Shown here piece after piece: positions 19,641 to 30,310 of a stretch of DNA of 64,000 nt. Below the pieces are notes generated by a model, which saw only the letters and a list, made by a program, of their open reading frames with translations, ran no database searches and had not been told where the DNA came from. The position numbers and the translations under genes are program-made. Each line of letters opens with the position of its first letter. Within the stretch, counting starts at the first letter, position 1. Source of the DNA: Paenalcaligenes suwonensis (GTDB lineage: Bacteria; Pseudomonadota; Gammaproteobacteria; Burkholderiales; Burkholderiaceae_B); assembly GCF_011290505.1 (NCBI RefSeq), contig NZ_JAANPV010000006.1, positions 62,001-126,000 on the forward strand, given 5' to 3'.

Positions 19641-21660
19641 ATTCCTCGTTTTGCCTTTCTTGGAAAAAGGCCAATGCGCGTTGCGGATCACGTGTACGCG
19701 AAAAGGGCGGCAACCCACGCCACAACAGTTTTCCATACGGCTTATCCACAATGCGTGAATCCCCCACCACTAAGACCCCCCAGTCCTGCTCGGTACGGAT
19801 CAGACGCCCCGCCCCTTGCTTCAACGCAATCGCCGCATCCGGCAACTGATATTCCATAAAGGGGTTACCGCCACGCTCGCGGCAAGCATTAATGCGTGCT
19901 TCCAGCACAGGATCATCTGGCGGCGCAAAAGGTAGCTTATCTATCGCCACCAAGGTCAATGCATCACCAGGCACATCAATACCTTCCCAGAAACTCGCAC
20001 TACCCACTAGCACCATGTTGTGCCCATTACGGAACTCTTCTAACAACACGCGCCGTGAACGCTCGCCTTGCCTTAATAAGGGCCTAGTAATCCCTTCATC
20101 TTCAAAGCGTTCTTGCAGCAGTTCAGCAATACGCTCTACTGATCGCAAGGTAGTACACAACACCAACACACCGCCCTTAGCCTGCTTAATCAAGGGCATT
20201 AATAAGTTAACGAACTGCTCATTAAACTGTGGCGAAGAAGGTGCAGGTAAGCTATTGGGCACAAACATCAGCCCTTGCTGTGGATAATCAAAGGGAGATG
20301 GCCACACTTCCGTTCTGGCCTGCCACAACCCCAATTGATGCACAAAGTGGGCAAAATTACCGTGCACCGATAACGTGGCCGACGTCAGCACCCACGCTTG
20401 GTGTGGCTCTCTATAACGTGAAAAAATCTTAGCAACCGATAAGGGAGCGCTGTGAAAACGTAAAGACGTTTGTGTGTGTTCTACCCAGCGCACCATTTCA
20501 TCAGCAGCTGACTCTTTGAGCTCTGCCGATGCTGTGTCTGGCGCCAAGGCATGTCGCCCTTGCCTATCGGGCTGGCTCCATAAGAACAACCGTGCGCGTA
20601 ACAGCAAAGCCTGCTTATGTGCTGCCCCCAAATCCGGATGTTTCTCTGCCAGCATTTCTAGCAGCTTGATAATTTTATCTAGCTTTTCCAGCAGTACTTC
20701 TAAGGCCTCATCGAATGCCTCTGCTTCGGGAATCATCTCGAAAGTTGCTCTAGCCCCTGGCATTCTGGCGACTTCAGCCGTGGCCAGACGCAAATCTCTA
20801 CAGGCTTGCTCTAGGGCGCCGGCAACGGCAGTCCAATCCACCACACCACGCGCATGCCCCAAACCAGCCACCTCGGTTTGTTTGGCCAAGTCTAGCAAGT
20901 GATGCAGCGATACCGATGTACCTAAGAAACGCGTCGCCACATCGGGTAACTGATGTGCCTCGTCGAACACCACCGTATCTACGGCAGGTAATAGGTCAGT
21001 GATACCTTCTTCTCGCAGCGCCAAATCAGCCATGAACAAAGCGTGATTCACCACCACTACATCAGCCTCTTGCGCTTTGCGACGCGCTTTCAACACAAAG
21101 CAATCGCCCACATAAGGGCAATCCTGCCCCAAGCAGTTTTCTCGCGTGGAAGTGACGCGCGACCAGATTTCGGCGTCTTCGGGGATACTCGCCAACTCAG
21201 ACTTATCCCCCGAACTACTCACTTCACTAAAACGTTGGATCTCACGCATCCATGCCACTTCACGGCGCGACGCAAAACCTCGGTTATCTTGCTCGGTACG
21301 TTCCAAGTGGTAATGGCACACATAGTTGCCCCTACCTTTTAGCAGGGCGACTTGAACCGGCAATCCCAGTGCTTTACGTAGATGCGGTAAATCGCGCCTA
21401 AACAACTGATCTTGTAGCGTACGCGTACCGGTAGACACCAAGGCTTTAGCACCACTCAAAAACACCGGCACCAAATAGGCCCATGTCTTCCCTGTACCCG
21501 TACCCGCCTCGGCAATCAGTATTTCATGGTCTGTGATGGCCTTATGAATAGAGCGCGCTAGCTCTAATTGGCCCATACGTAAATGGTATTGCTGCACAGA
21601 CTCCGCTAAAGGTCCACCCTCAGCAAAAATTTCGTCAAGTTCCTGTGTCAGCATAGTCAT
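19639..21660 (-). CDS. dinG: ATP-dependent DNA helicase of the DinG/YoaA (XPD-like) family
   Basis: Superfamily 2 5'-3' helicase with an iron-sulfur cluster, which unwinds forked DNA, D-loops and R-loops. Walker A is EAGTGTGKT (residues 51-59), the DEAH box is VVFDEAHQL, and four cysteines ([23 protein letters not shown]) can bind 4Fe-4S. Motif VI is [15 protein letters not shown] near the C-terminus. I use ATG 21660; an ATG two codons later (21654) has better spacing to a weak GAAAGA. It diverges from tex. DinG versus YoaA cannot be settled by motifs alone. Confidence 0.9.
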   Translation of the reverse strand: MTMLTQELDEIFAEGGPLAESVQQYHLRMGQLELARSIHKAITDHEILIAEAGTGTGKTWAYLVPVFLSGAKALVSTGTRTLQDQLFRRDLPHLRKALGLPVQVALLKGRGNYVCHYHLERTEQDNRGFASRREVAWMREIQRFSEVSSSGDKSELASIPEDAEIWSRVTSTRENCLGQDCPYVGDCFVLKARRKAQEADVVVVNHALFMADLALREEGITDLLPAVDTVVFDEAHQLPDVATRFLGTSVSLHHLLDLAKQTEVAGLGHARGVVDWTAVAGALEQACRDLRLATAEVARMPGARATFEMIPEAEAFDEALEVLLEKLDKIIKLLEMLAEKHPDLGAAHKQALLLRARLFLWSQPDRQGRHALAPDTASAELKESAADEMVRWVEHTQTSLRFHSAPLSVAKIFSRYREPHQAWVLTSATLSVHGNFAHFVHQLGLWQARTEVWPSPFDYPQQGLMFVPNSLPAPSSPQFNEQFVNLLMPLIKQAKGGVLVLCTTLRSVERIAELLQERFEDEGITRPLLRQGERSRRVLLEEFRNGHNMVLVGSASFWEGIDVPGDALTLVAIDKLPFAPPDDPVLEARINACRERGGNPFMEYQLPDAAIALKQGAGRLIRTEQDWGVLVVGDSRIVDKPYGKLLWRGLPPFSRTRDPQRALAFFQERQNEE

Positions 21661-21798
21661 AGTTCTTTCAATATCTCTGCACGGCTCTATAATCAAAGCC
21701 GATCATTTTTTACTGGGTTCCCGTTCATACACGGGATTCACGTCAGCCTCCGGCATGGCACCAAGCCCGACCTCTTGTTTTTTGGCCGTATTGAATCC

Positions 21799-24168
21799 AT
21801 GACAACTACCCCCTCCTCTTCCCCGCGTACCATTGACCAAAACCGTATCTTGCAACAGCTCGCTACCGAGTTGAGCATACGCCCTAATCAGGCCACTGCG
21901 GCAGTGGATTTGCTGGATGATGGTGCCACCGTACCGTTTATTGCCCGTTACCGCAAAGAAGCTACCGGCGGTCTAGATGACGGCGTACTACGCGAGTTGG
22001 AAGTGCGCTTATTGTATCTGCGCGAACTGGAAACCCGTCGTATCGCCATTTTAGATTCGATTGAGCAACAAGGTAAGCTCAATCCCGAACTTCTTTCTGA
22101 AATTACGTCTGCAGACACCAAACAACGTCTAGAAGACTTATATACCCCCTACAAACCCAAACGCCGTACGCGTGCACAAATTGCACGTGAAGCAGGGCTA
22201 GAGGCCTTGCTGCAGAAAATTTTGGACAACCCTGCTAATGATCCATTGGTCTTGGCAGAGGCCTTTGTAGGCGAAGCCCCCTTTGATAGCAGCAAAGCAG
22301 CCTTAGATGGCGCGCGCGACATTCTGTCTGAGAACCAAGCCGAAAATGCCGACCTATTGGCTAGCCTGCGTGAATACCTGTGGAACAGCGGTTTGCTGTA
22401 CGCCAAAGTCGTAGAGGGCAAAGAGCAAGAAGGCAATAAATTCCAAGACTGGTTCGATTTCAGCGAAACCTTACGTACCCTACCATCGCACCGTACCTTA
22501 GCGTTGCTACGCGGTCGTCAACAAGGTGTGCTAACACTGCGTCTAGGCCTAACCGAAGAGCAAGAAGCTCTGCACCCGCACCCTTGCATCGAGCGCATTG
22601 CTGAACTTAGTAATAGCGCTGCACGCTTTGACAGCCAAGCCACTGCACACGAAGCATGGATGGCTGAGGTATGTCGTTGGACATGGCGCGTCAAACTGCT
22701 GACACTGTTTGAAACTGAATTGATTACTCGTTTGCGCGAACAAGGTGAGCAAGAAGCCACACGCGTATTTGCCGCCAACCTGCGTGACTTATTGTTGGCA
22801 GCACCTGCCGGCCATAAATCTGTATTGGGCCTAGACCCTGGTATTCGTACTGGCGTAAAAGTGGCTGCCATTGATACCACAGGTAAATTGCTAGAGACCG
22901 TCACCATTTACCCGTTTGAGCCCCGCCGCGATGTGGAAGGTAGCTTAAAAACCTTGGCTGCTATCGCCAAGAAACACAACATTGAGCTAGTAGCCGTAGG
23001 TAACGGTACGGCATCACGCGAAACCGAAAAACTGGTAAGCGAACTGCAAAGCCGCCATCCAGAACTGCAACTGACACGTGTGTCCGTATCCGAAGCTGGC
23101 GCATCGGTGTACTCTGCGTCAGAACTGGCTGCCAAAGAGTTCCCTGAGCTGGACGTAAGCTTGCGTGGTGCGGTATCTATCGCACGTCGTCTACAAGACC
23201 CTCTGGCTGAGTTGGTAAAAATCGAACCTAAAGCCATTGGCGTAGGCCAATACCAGCACGACGTGAACCAGCGTGAGTTGGCTCGTTCGCTAGAAGCTGT
23301 GGTTGAGGATTGTGTGAACGCTGTAGGCGTGGACGTAAATACCGCCTCTGCCCCTCTGTTGATGCACGTATCCGGTTTGAATGCCACCTTGGCTAAAAAC
23401 ATTGTGGAATGGCGTAACAGCAATGGCGCCTTCCTGTCGCGCAAACAACTGCTGGACGTACCTCGCTTCGGCCCTAAGGCCTTTGAGCAAGCCGCGGGCT
23501 TCCTACGCATTCCTAATGCCGAAAATCCACTGGATGCTTCCGCCGTTCACCCTGAAGCCTATCCTGTAGCTGAACGCATCTTGGCTCGTATTCAAAAGCA
23601 AGCCAAAGAAGTAATGGGACAAAGTGGTGCTCTCAAAGGTTTGTCCCCTAACGACTTTACCGATGAACGCTTTGGTTTACCAACCGTGCAAGACATTTTT
23701 GCCGAGTTTGAAAAACCTGGCCGTGACCCACGCCCAGAGTTCAGCACGGCGACGTTCATGGAAGGCGTAACCAAGATTTCTGACCTGATCCCTGGTATGA
23801 CATTGGAAGGCGTAGTCACCAACGTGGCAAACTTTGGTGCATTTGTGGACGTAGGCGTACACCAAGACGGTTTGGTGCACATCTCGGCGTTGTCTGACCA
23901 GTTCGTAAGCGACCCACGCGATGTAGTGCGTGTAGGCCAGACGGTTAAGGTGAAAGTGTTGGAAGTGGATGAGCCACGTAAACGCATTAGCTTAAGCATG
24001 CGTTTGAACGATGACATCCCTAGCTCACGCCCTGCAGGCGGTGATTCAGACCGACGCTCCTCGGGTGGCGGCAAGCCTCAACGCAACAACAGCCGCGCAC
24101 CACAACGTCGTGAAGAACCTGCGATGAATAATGCGATGGCAGCAGCGTTTGCTAAATTGCGTAAGTAA
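21799..24168 (+). CDS. tex: Tex family RNA-binding transcription accessory protein
   Basis: Cytoplasmic nucleic-acid-binding protein related to eukaryotic Spt6. In order it has an N-terminal Tex region, a YqgF/RuvC-like domain ([18 protein letters not shown]), helix-hairpin-helix modules ([43 protein letters not shown]) and an S1 domain near the C-terminus ([21 protein letters not shown]), then a Ser/Arg/Gln-rich tail. I set the start at ATG 21799; the open frame begins with an unsupported TTG eight codons earlier. 789 aa is normal. A terminator follows at 24189. Confidence 0.95.
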   Translation: MTTTPSSSPRTIDQNRILQQLATELSIRPNQATAAVDLLDDGATVPFIARYRKEATGGLDDGVLRELEVRLLYLRELETRRIAILDSIEQQGKLNPELLSEITSADTKQRLEDLYTPYKPKRRTRAQIAREAGLEALLQKILDNPANDPLVLAEAFVGEAPFDSSKAALDGARDILSENQAENADLLASLREYLWNSGLLYAKVVEGKEQEGNKFQDWFDFSETLRTLPSHRTLALLRGRQQGVLTLRLGLTEEQEALHPHPCIERIAELSNSAARFDSQATAHEAWMAEVCRWTWRVKLLTLFETELITRLREQGEQEATRVFAANLRDLLLAAPAGHKSVLGLDPGIRTGVKVAAIDTTGKLLETVTIYPFEPRRDVEGSLKTLAAIAKKHNIELVAVGNGTASRETEKLVSELQSRHPELQLTRVSVSEAGASVYSASELAAKEFPELDVSLRGAVSIARRLQDPLAELVKIEPKAIGVGQYQHDVNQRELARSLEAVVEDCVNAVGVDVNTASAPLLMHVSGLNATLAKNIVEWRNSNGAFLSRKQLLDVPRFGPKAFEQAAGFLRIPNAENPLDASAVHPEAYPVAERILARIQKQAKEVMGQSGALKGLSPNDFTDERFGLPTVQDIFAEFEKPGRDPRPEFSTATFMEGVTKISDLIPGMTLEGVVTNVANFGAFVDVGVHQDGLVHISALSDQFVSDPRDVVRVGQTVKVKVLEVDEPRKRISLSMRLNDDIPSSRPAGGDSDRRSSGGGKPQRNNSRAPQRREEPAMNNAMAAAFAKLRK

Positions 24169-24188
24169 TACGCGTTAGGTTGGCGATG

Positions 24189-24224
24189 AAACGGCTCCTG
24201 TTTTTTTAGGGGCCGTTTTTTATT
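24189..24224 (+). terminator. Intrinsic terminator of tex
   Basis: AACGGCTCC / GGGGCCGTT arms with a T-rich 10-base loop and a T-run tail. Its right half (GGGGCCGTTTTTTATT) is exactly repeated in inverse orientation at the trpS terminator. Confidence 0.85.
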
Positions 24225-24333
24225 GCTGTTAGGTCTAGCTACTGCACAACTTACTTCTTCGAAAGAGGGTTTGCATGCCTAGAAAGAAAAAGCCCGCTGA
24301 TCAATCACTGCCTGCCGTAGCCTAAGGCTGCGA

Positions 24334-24373
24334 AAGTATTTTTTTATTTGAGACACCAAATAAAAAAATACTT
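24334..24373 (+). repeat. Left hairpin of repeat copy A
   Basis: A 17-bp perfect inverted repeat (left arm AAGTATTTTTTTATTTG) with loop AGACAC. Identical in sequence to 62751-62790. Confidence 0.9.
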
Positions 24374-24638
24374 CCATCCGCCTTTCCTTCGTCGCTTGCA
24401 ACGAGCTTGGCGTTGGTTGCTGCTGTAGAGCACCCTGCTTCTTGTAGAAATATTATGTGAGGTAGACGCAATCAGGTAGTGTACGAGTTAACTCCCGTAA
24501 TCACCTCTCCACCGCTGATGCTGCAAACCTAGCGTTTATTACTATCGTTCGAATCTACTCTGACGTAAAAACACCGCTGAACAGTCCCCATTGCAACAAA
24601 AGAAAGGGAGGTAAGCCTCGCCACATTCAAAACAACCG

Positions 24639-24704
24639 GGGGGACGGAGAGGAAACTTTTTTGATTTGGTATCTCAAATCAAAAAAGTATTCCTGCAGTC
24701 CCCC
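24639..24704 (+). repeat. Right hairpin of repeat copy A
   Basis: Nested arms: GGGGGAC / GTCCCCC outside, AGGAA / TTCCT next, then a 14-bp perfect stem (ACTTTTTTGATTTG) with loop GTATCT. The loop differs by one base from the reverse complement of the left loop. Confidence 0.9.
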
Positions 24705-24796
24705 AGCATGGGCGATGAACACAGCCCCAACGCATTCCTCATCATCCTCCATCAAATGTGTACGATGGATGACTTACCAATCACAAGCATCTGAAC

Positions 24797-24830
24797 AATA
24801 AAAAACGGCCCCAATTCTAGGAGCCGTTCT
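24797..24830 (-). terminator. Intrinsic terminator of trpS
   Basis: On the minus strand, AACGGCTCC / GGGGCCGTT arms with a 7-base loop and a T-rich tail, 28 bases past the trpS stop. Arms are identical to those of the tex terminator. Confidence 0.85.
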
Positions 24831-24857
24831 TACCACTCAGAAACCAGACGACAGCAC

Positions 24858-26177
24858 TTACTCCGCCCGCATCCCTTCCAAAGTTTCCAGCAACGCATCC
24901 AGCTCAGCAGCAGGCAAGCTAGCAACTTTAGCGCCCTCTACTACCACCAAAGCCTCATCACCGGCTACCTCAAACTGGTTACGGCTGTTTAATGCAGCCA
25001 ATGCCTTCTGCGCCATACCAGCTTGACGTGGATCAGCAAACACCTCGGATACCAACAGCTCTGTACCTGCGGCATCCAACAGACGGAAGCGGAAGCCTTC
25101 TTCTTCGCGGAAGCTCACAAAACGGCCTTTACGAGCAGCTTTCTTCTCGGCTGGTGCCGATACGGCGACACGCTTCGCTTTACGCAGACCTACCGCATCA
25201 CGCACTCTTTCCATCAAAGGCTCAGTGTGCTGACGCGCTTTAGCTGCACCTGCCAACAAGATATCTTCAATATCGTCTGGACGTGATAACAAATCTTGGT
25301 AACGATCACGCATAGGGGCCAAGTGATCATTGAGCAAGGTGAACAAGGCGTTTTTCGCATCCCCCCAACCCATGCCACGCTCCAATTCAGCTTTCAAGGC
25401 CGTAGTTTGAGCATCGCTAGCAAAGCCTTTGTAGATCTGGAAGATCATGGAGGACTCAGCGTCTTTAGGCTCACCGGGCTGACGGGAATCCGTCACAATG
25501 CGCATAATCGCTGCTTTCAGTTCTGCTTCAGAGCTTTCAAACAGAGGAATGGTGTTGTCGTAGCTCTTAGACATTTTGCGACCATCTAAACCTGGCAAAA
25601 TAGCCACGTTTTCTGCGATCTGCACTTCGGGCAACACAAAGGTTTCACCGTACATGTGATTGAAACGCTGAGCAATGTCACGCGCCATTTCCAAGTGCTG
25701 AACTTGGTCGCGGCCTACCGGCACTTTGTTGGCGTTAAAAATCAGAATGTCGGCAGACATCAGGACTGGGTAACAGTACAACCCCATGGTCACGCCATCA
25801 TCTAACTCTATACCTTTAGCCGCATTCTGATCCTGAGCTGCTTTGTAAGCATGCGCACGGTTCATTAAGCCCTTAGAGGTCACACAACTGAGTATCCAGT
25901 TCAGTTCAGGAATCTCAGGAATGTCAGACTGACGATAGAACGTTGCTTTATCAGTATCCAGACCTGCAGCCAGCCACGTTGCCGCCAACGCTTGGCGCGA
26001 ACGGGCTACCCGTTCTGGATCATCGCATTTCACTAATGCGTGGTAGTCGGCCATAAAAAAGAATGCGTCGTTACCCGTTTGGCGACTCATTTGAATCGCA
26101 GGTTGGATAGCGCCAGCATAATTTCCCAAATGAGGGATACCCGACGTCGTGATGCCTGTAAGTATACGTGTGCTCAT
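24858..26177 (-). CDS. trpS: Tryptophan-tRNA ligase, long form with C-terminal YegP-like domain
   Basis: Class I aminoacyl-tRNA synthetase that charges tRNA-Trp. The HIGH-equivalent is PHLGN (residues 15-19), the KMSKS loop is at 201-205, and MGLYCYPVLMSADIL is typical of the tryptophan pocket. At 439 aa it exceeds the roughly 330 aa E. coli form. After about residue 350 comes a basic linker (KKAARKGRF) and a module FRFRLLDAAGTELLVSEVF resembling DUF1508/YegP repeats. This longer form is seen in other proteobacteria; the role of the extension is unknown. zapE lies 31 bases upstream on the same strand. Confidence 0.94.
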   Translation of the reverse strand: MSTRILTGITTSGIPHLGNYAGAIQPAIQMSRQTGNDAFFFMADYHALVKCDDPERVARSRQALAATWLAAGLDTDKATFYRQSDIPEIPELNWILSCVTSKGLMNRAHAYKAAQDQNAAKGIELDDGVTMGLYCYPVLMSADILIFNANKVPVGRDQVQHLEMARDIAQRFNHMYGETFVLPEVQIAENVAILPGLDGRKMSKSYDNTIPLFESSEAELKAAIMRIVTDSRQPGEPKDAESSMIFQIYKGFASDAQTTALKAELERGMGWGDAKNALFTLLNDHLAPMRDRYQDLLSRPDDIEDILLAGAAKARQHTEPLMERVRDAVGLRKAKRVAVSAPAEKKAARKGRFVSFREEEGFRFRLLDAAGTELLVSEVFADPRQAGMAQKALAALNSRNQFEVAGDEALVVVEGAKVASLPAAELDALLETLEGMRAE

Positions 26178-26208
26178 CAGATCAAGACTTTTAAAAACAA
26201 TTAGTAAG

Positions 26209-27300
26209 TTAGAGGGTCACAGCGCTGCGGCGCTCGGACTCCAGGTACTCTTTAGACTGCATTTCTACCAGACGTGAGACCGTACGGTGGAATTCAGATG
26301 CCATAGGGCCTTCCACATAGAGCTCATCTGGCTCACATTCTGCCGAGATAATCAGTTTGACTTGGTGGTCGTATAACACGTCCACCAACCAAGTAAAGCG
26401 TCGTGCTGCCGAGGCATCACGCACCGTCATACGGGGCACATCGGACAAAATCACGGTTTGGAAACGGCTGACCAAATCCAAGTAGTCATTTTGGGAACGC
26501 GCACCCTCGCACAACACATCAAAACCAAACCACGCCACACTACCACTGCGAGCCACCATCGGCAAGGTACGATTTTCAATTTCAATGGTGGGTTCCATTG
26601 GCGCTGTGTCAGACAACTTATCGAAGACCGACTGTAAGTGTGCACGGCTATCATCGTTTAAAGGCGTGAAATACGCCTGCACTTGCTCTAACGAGCGTCG
26701 ACGGTAGTCTACCCCTGTGTCGATGGTTAGAACGTTCATGCGGCTTTTAATGAGCGCAATAGCTGGCAAGATACGATCACGATGTAGCCCATCAGGGTAC
26801 AAACTGTCGGGCGGATAGTTTGAGGTCATCACAAAGCACACACCACGCTCATACAAACCCAGCAAGAGCTTATACAAAATCATGGCGTCAGCAATATCTG
26901 ACACGTGAAACTCATCAAAGCAGATCAAACGGTAGCGATCAGCAATCACTTGCGCAACTGCCTCTAGAGGGTCAGTTTGGCCTTTGAAGTTGTTCAACTG
27001 CTGATGCACGCTGCGCATAAATTCATGGAAGTGCAGACGTGTTTTGCGCTCTATGGGCACGCTACGATAAAACGCATCCATTAAAAAGCTCTTACCACGC
27101 CCTACCCCACCCCATAGGTACACGCCTTCGGGTGGAGCCTCCTTAGAGAACCAACGCTTCATCAATGAGCGCTGACTGCGCTCATACGCCTGAAGTTCAT
27201 CGGAAAAGCGTTGCAAGCGATCAATACCCGCCAATTGGGCGGCATCGGCTTCGTAACCACGCTCTGCCAGAGCATCCTTGTAATATTGACGAACAGACAT
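26209..27300 (-). CDS. zapE: Cell division protein ZapE (AFG1-like ATPase)
   Basis: AAA-type ATPase that associates with the Z-ring and affects FtsZ polymer stability; its mitochondrial relative is AFG1/LACE1. Walker A is GGVGRGKS (residues 64-71), HFHEFMRSVH follows, Walker B is LICFDEFHVSDIADAM, and VMTSNYPPDSLYPDGL is the sensor region. I start at ATG 27300 (MSVRQYYKDAL, 363 aa) rather than the upstream extension, which has no family support. Often called cell division protein ZapE or ATPase YhcM. Confidence 0.93.
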   Translation of the reverse strand: MSVRQYYKDALAERGYEADAAQLAGIDRLQRFSDELQAYERSQRSLMKRWFSKEAPPEGVYLWGGVGRGKSFLMDAFYRSVPIERKTRLHFHEFMRSVHQQLNNFKGQTDPLEAVAQVIADRYRLICFDEFHVSDIADAMILYKLLLGLYERGVCFVMTSNYPPDSLYPDGLHRDRILPAIALIKSRMNVLTIDTGVDYRRRSLEQVQAYFTPLNDDSRAHLQSVFDKLSDTAPMEPTIEIENRTLPMVARSGSVAWFGFDVLCEGARSQNDYLDLVSRFQTVILSDVPRMTVRDASAARRFTWLVDVLYDHQVKLIISAECEPDELYVEGPMASEFHRTVSRLVEMQSKEYLESERRSAVTL

Positions 27301-27422
27301 GTAAATGGGGTAAAAACAGTAAAACGACCAGTATAAACCCTTAACTCGCACGGGGCTGGTCTAAGAAGCATAACGTCGCAAGACGCGTACACACATAGTG
27401 CTAGCCGCAACATTATGACCAT

Positions 27423-27450
27423 AAAAAAAGCAGGCCTAGGCCTGCTTTTT
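27423..27450 (-). terminator. Intrinsic terminator of sucAB-lpdA
   Basis: A perfect palindrome AGCAGGCCTAGGCCTGCT flanked by A and T runs, about 20 bases past the lpdA stop. Its symmetry could also stop transcripts from the other strand. Confidence 0.85.
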
Positions 27451-27467
27451 CCTGCACAGTACTTGGA

Positions 27468-28895
27468 TTAGAAGTTCAGTGCACGTTTGTCTACCGCCAA
27501 AGCAGCTTCTTTCATTGCTTCGGACAGTGTTGGGTGTGCATGGCAAATACGGGCGATGTCTTCAGACGCGCCACGGAATTCCATGATTGTTACCGCTTCA
27601 GCGATCAGCTCAGATGCCATAGGACCTACGATGTGTACGCCCAAGACTTCGTCTGTTTTAGCATCAGCCAATACTTTCACGAAACCAGTAGTATCGCCCA
27701 GCGCACGTGCACGGCCGTTAGCCATGAACGGGAAGCTGCCAGCACGGTAGTCGCGGCCTTCTTTTTTCAGTTGCTGCTCAGTTTTACCTACCCAAGAGAT
27801 TTCTGGGGATGTGTAAATAACCCAAGGCACTGTGTCGAAGTTCACGTGAGGGTGTTGGCCAGAGATACGCTCAGCCACTGCAACACCTTCTTCTTCCGCT
27901 TTGTGAGCCAACATAGGACCACGTACTACGTCACCCACTGCCCATACGTTAGGCAAGTTGGTCAGGCAGTCGTCGTCTACTACAACGAAACCACGCTCAT
28001 CTAGTTTCAGACCTACTGTTTCAGCACCCAGACCGTCAGTGTTAGGTACACGGCCGATGGATACGATCAGGCGATCTACTTTCAAGGACTGTTCTGCGCC
28101 AGAAGCATCTTCGTAGCTAACTTCTACGCCTTTGCCTTTACCATCGATGCCTTTAACTTTTGCACCCATTTGGATGTTCAAGCCTTGTTTGGTCAACGCT
28201 TTCAGGGCTTCTTTAGCTACATCACGATCCGCAGCTGCCAAGAAATCAGATGCACCTTCCAAGATCGTGACTTCAGCACCCAAACGACGCCATACGCTAC
28301 CCAATTCCAGACCAATTACACCAGCGCCAATAACGCCCAGTTTTTTAGGTACGGAGGAGAAACGCAATGCGCCATCGTTGGATACGATTTTTTCTTCGTC
28401 GAAAGGCAGATCAGGGAATTGACGTGCGGAAGAGCCTGTCGCCACAACCACGTGTTTAGCGATCAGTTCTTCAGCATCTTTGCCTTCAACTTTCACAGAC
28501 CAGCCAGCATCTACTTTGGCGTTAAATACCGCTTTACCGTGGAAGAAGCTAACTTTGTTCTTTTTGAACAGGTACAAGATACCCTGGTTGTTTTGAGTCA
28601 CTACGGTGTCTTTACGACCCAAAAGTGTATCCAGTTTCAGGCCCAAGCCTTTTACTTCGATACCGTGCTCGGCAAAGTGTGTGCCGGCTTGTTCGTAGTG
28701 TTCGGAAGACTGCAACAACGCTTTGGAAGGAATACAACCTACGTTAGTGCATGTACCACCTGGGGCTGCTTTGCCGTTGACATCGCTCCATGCATCCACA
28801 CACGCTACCGACATACCCAACTGGGCTGCACGGATTGCTGCAATGTATCCACCAGGGCCTGCACCAATCACTACTACATCAAATTGTTTTGCCAT
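27468..28895 (-). CDS. lpdA: Dihydrolipoyl dehydrogenase (E3)
   Basis: FAD flavoenzyme that reoxidises dihydrolipoamide in the 2-oxoglutarate dehydrogenase complex. The FAD motif GAGPGGY is at residues 11-17, the redox-active disulfide CTNVGC at 49-54, the NAD motif [13 protein letters not shown] in the middle, and the dimer-interface catalytic pair is HAHPTLSE near the C-terminus. ATG 28895 is chosen because AAAGG lies upstream and the family starts MAKQFDV; 475 aa is standard. Third gene of sucA-sucB-lpdA, separated from sucB by 162 bases containing a strong hairpin. Confidence 0.96.
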   Translation of the reverse strand: MAKQFDVVVIGAGPGGYIAAIRAAQLGMSVACVDAWSDVNGKAAPGGTCTNVGCIPSKALLQSSEHYEQAGTHFAEHGIEVKGLGLKLDTLLGRKDTVVTQNNQGILYLFKKNKVSFFHGKAVFNAKVDAGWSVKVEGKDAEELIAKHVVVATGSSARQFPDLPFDEEKIVSNDGALRFSSVPKKLGVIGAGVIGLELGSVWRRLGAEVTILEGASDFLAAADRDVAKEALKALTKQGLNIQMGAKVKGIDGKGKGVEVSYEDASGAEQSLKVDRLIVSIGRVPNTDGLGAETVGLKLDERGFVVVDDDCLTNLPNVWAVGDVVRGPMLAHKAEEEGVAVAERISGQHPHVNFDTVPWVIYTSPEISWVGKTEQQLKKEGRDYRAGSFPFMANGRARALGDTTGFVKVLADAKTDEVLGVHIVGPMASELIAEAVTIMEFRGASEDIARICHAHPTLSEAMKEAALAVDKRALNF

Positions 28896-28995
28896 TTTCT
28901 TACCTTTAGCTTTTTCGTGCAGCTCAACAGTAGCCCTTGTATACACAAACAGGACTGGAGCTCTTCACAGGGAAGCACTGCACTGAAAATAAGAC

Positions 28996-29022
28996 CGGCC
29001 AGATACGATGCGCATCTGGCCG
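28996..29022 (-). promoter_or_regulatory. Hairpin between sucB and lpdA
   Basis: A 9-bp perfect stem (CGGCCAGAT / ATCTGGCCG) around a 9-base loop. On the minus strand the 3' side continues GTCTTATTTTC, a weak T-tract, so it may be a partial terminator or an mRNA stability element that separates sucB from lpdA expression. Confidence 0.5.
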
Positions 29023-29057
29023 AACCATTAAAACATGATCAAAGACCTGATGCTAGA

Positions 29058-30263
29058 TTAAATATCCAGCAACAAACGCTGAGGATCTTCCAGCGCTTCT
29101 TTCATTGTGACCAAAGCCAAAACGGCTTCACGGCCATCAATGATACGGTGGTCATAAGACATTGCCAGGTAGTTCATTGGACGAATAACGATCTGGCCAT
29201 TCTCAACCACTGCACGCTCTTTAGTGGCGTGGATACCCAAAATAGCGGACTGAGGTGGGTTGATGATTGGTGTGGACAGCATGGAACCAAATACACCACC
29301 GTTGGAGATGGAGAAGGTACCACCAGTCAACTCTTCCAGAGTCAGTTTGCCATCACGGGCACGTGCACCGAAATCAGCGATTTGCTGTTCGATTTCAGCG
29401 ATGCTCAGTTGGTCAGCGTTACGCAGAATTGGTACTACCAAACCACGTGGGCTACCTACTGCGATACCGATATCGAAGTAACCGTGATAGATGATGTCTT
29501 TGCCATCAACAGAAGCGTTGATGATAGGGTATTTTTTCAGCGCAGCAACAGCCGCTTTCACGAAGAAAGAAGTGAAGCCCAGTTTCACGCCGTGCTCTTT
29601 TTCGAACACATCTTTGTACTGTTTACGCAGATCCATAACCGCTTGCATGTTCACTTCGTTGAACGTGGTCAGAATAGCGTTTTCTTGTTGTGATTGCAGC
29701 AGACGCTCAGCAACACGAGCACGCAGACGGCTCATAGGCACGCGTTGTTCTGGACGGCCATCCAGAGACACACCTATAGGTGCAGCAGGAGCAGCCGCTT
29801 TCTGTCTGCTACCAGCTTGTGCGTTTACAGCGTCTTCTTTGGTTACGCGACCACCACGACCAGAGCCAGCAACATTTTCAACTTCCAGACCTTTTTCTGC
29901 CAGGATTTTTGCAGCAGCAGGAGATGCAGCCGCAATCGTCGTAGATTTTTCTGCAGGTGCAGCAGCGGCAGGCGCAGTTGGTGCGGCAGCAGCTTCAGCT
30001 TTAGGTGCAGCTGCTGCTGTTGCAGCTGTATCGATACGCGCCAATACTTCACCAGCGTATACAGTAGAACCGTCACCTTTAACGATCTCAACCAATACAC
30101 CAGCAGCCGGAGCAGGAACTTCCAACACCACTTTGTCAGTTTCAACGTCGATCAGGATTTCGTCTGCGCTAACGGCTTCACCTGGTTGTTTTTTCCATTC
30201 GAGCAATGAAGCTTCAGAAACGGACTCAGACAGCTGAGGAACTACAACTTCGATAATAGACAT
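29058..30263 (-). CDS. sucB: 2-oxoglutarate dehydrogenase E2 (dihydrolipoyl succinyltransferase)
   Basis: Core of the 2-oxoglutarate dehydrogenase complex, which transfers succinyl to CoA. One lipoyl domain with lipoylated K44 (VETDKVV), an Ala/Pro-rich linker (about 80-110), a peripheral-subunit binding domain (about 110-150, [21 protein letters not shown]) and a catalytic acyltransferase domain ending with [12 protein letters not shown], which carries the catalytic histidine. The 401 aa length is normal. It lies 47 bases after sucA. Also called odhB. Confidence 0.96.
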   Translation of the reverse strand: MSIIEVVVPQLSESVSEASLLEWKKQPGEAVSADEILIDVETDKVVLEVPAPAAGVLVEIVKGDGSTVYAGEVLARIDTAATAAAAPKAEAAAAPTAPAAAAPAEKSTTIAAASPAAAKILAEKGLEVENVAGSGRGGRVTKEDAVNAQAGSRQKAAAPAAPIGVSLDGRPEQRVPMSRLRARVAERLLQSQQENAILTTFNEVNMQAVMDLRKQYKDVFEKEHGVKLGFTSFFVKAAVAALKKYPIINASVDGKDIIYHGYFDIGIAVGSPRGLVVPILRNADQLSIAEIEQQIADFGARARDGKLTLEELTGGTFSISNGGVFGSMLSTPIINPPQSAILGIHATKERAVVENGQIVIRPMNYLAMSYDHRIIDGREAVLALVTMKEALEDPQRLLLDI

Positions 30264-30310
30264 AATATTTTCTTTCCGTAAATGTGTGTATTTGCTAAAA
30301 GTGGCCCCGC

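Larger units (their letters stand above)
24287..24718 (+). repeat. Structured intergenic repeat, copy A
   Basis: Left end (24287-24390) is nearly identical to 62702-62806: the tract GTAGCCTAAGGC, a perfect AT-rich hairpin, then a conserved CCATCCGCCTTTCCTTC stretch. The right end (about 24599-24718) matches about 62864-62982 more loosely, with a second AT-rich hairpin nested inside GGGGGAC / GTCCCCC arms. The roughly 200 bases between are unrelated to copy B. No open frame of length is conserved. It sits between convergent tex and trpS, between their terminators. Function unknown; candidates are a structured RNA or a nonautonomous mobile element of REP/MITE type. Confidence 0.8.

Noticed and set aside
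24334-24373. Left hairpin of the repeat as a plain terminator for tex
   Set aside because: tex already has a GC-rich terminator at 24189. The repeat hairpin is AT-only, symmetric, recurs at 62751 and belongs to a larger conserved unit.
24287-24718. Repeat copies as an insertion sequence
   Set aside because: No transposase frame, no terminal inverted repeats of IS type and no clear target-site duplication.
28170-29693. A 507-codon + strand frame opposite lpdA and sucB
   Set aside because: It spans two convincing minus-strand genes and the gap between them; no domain pattern and no start signal.
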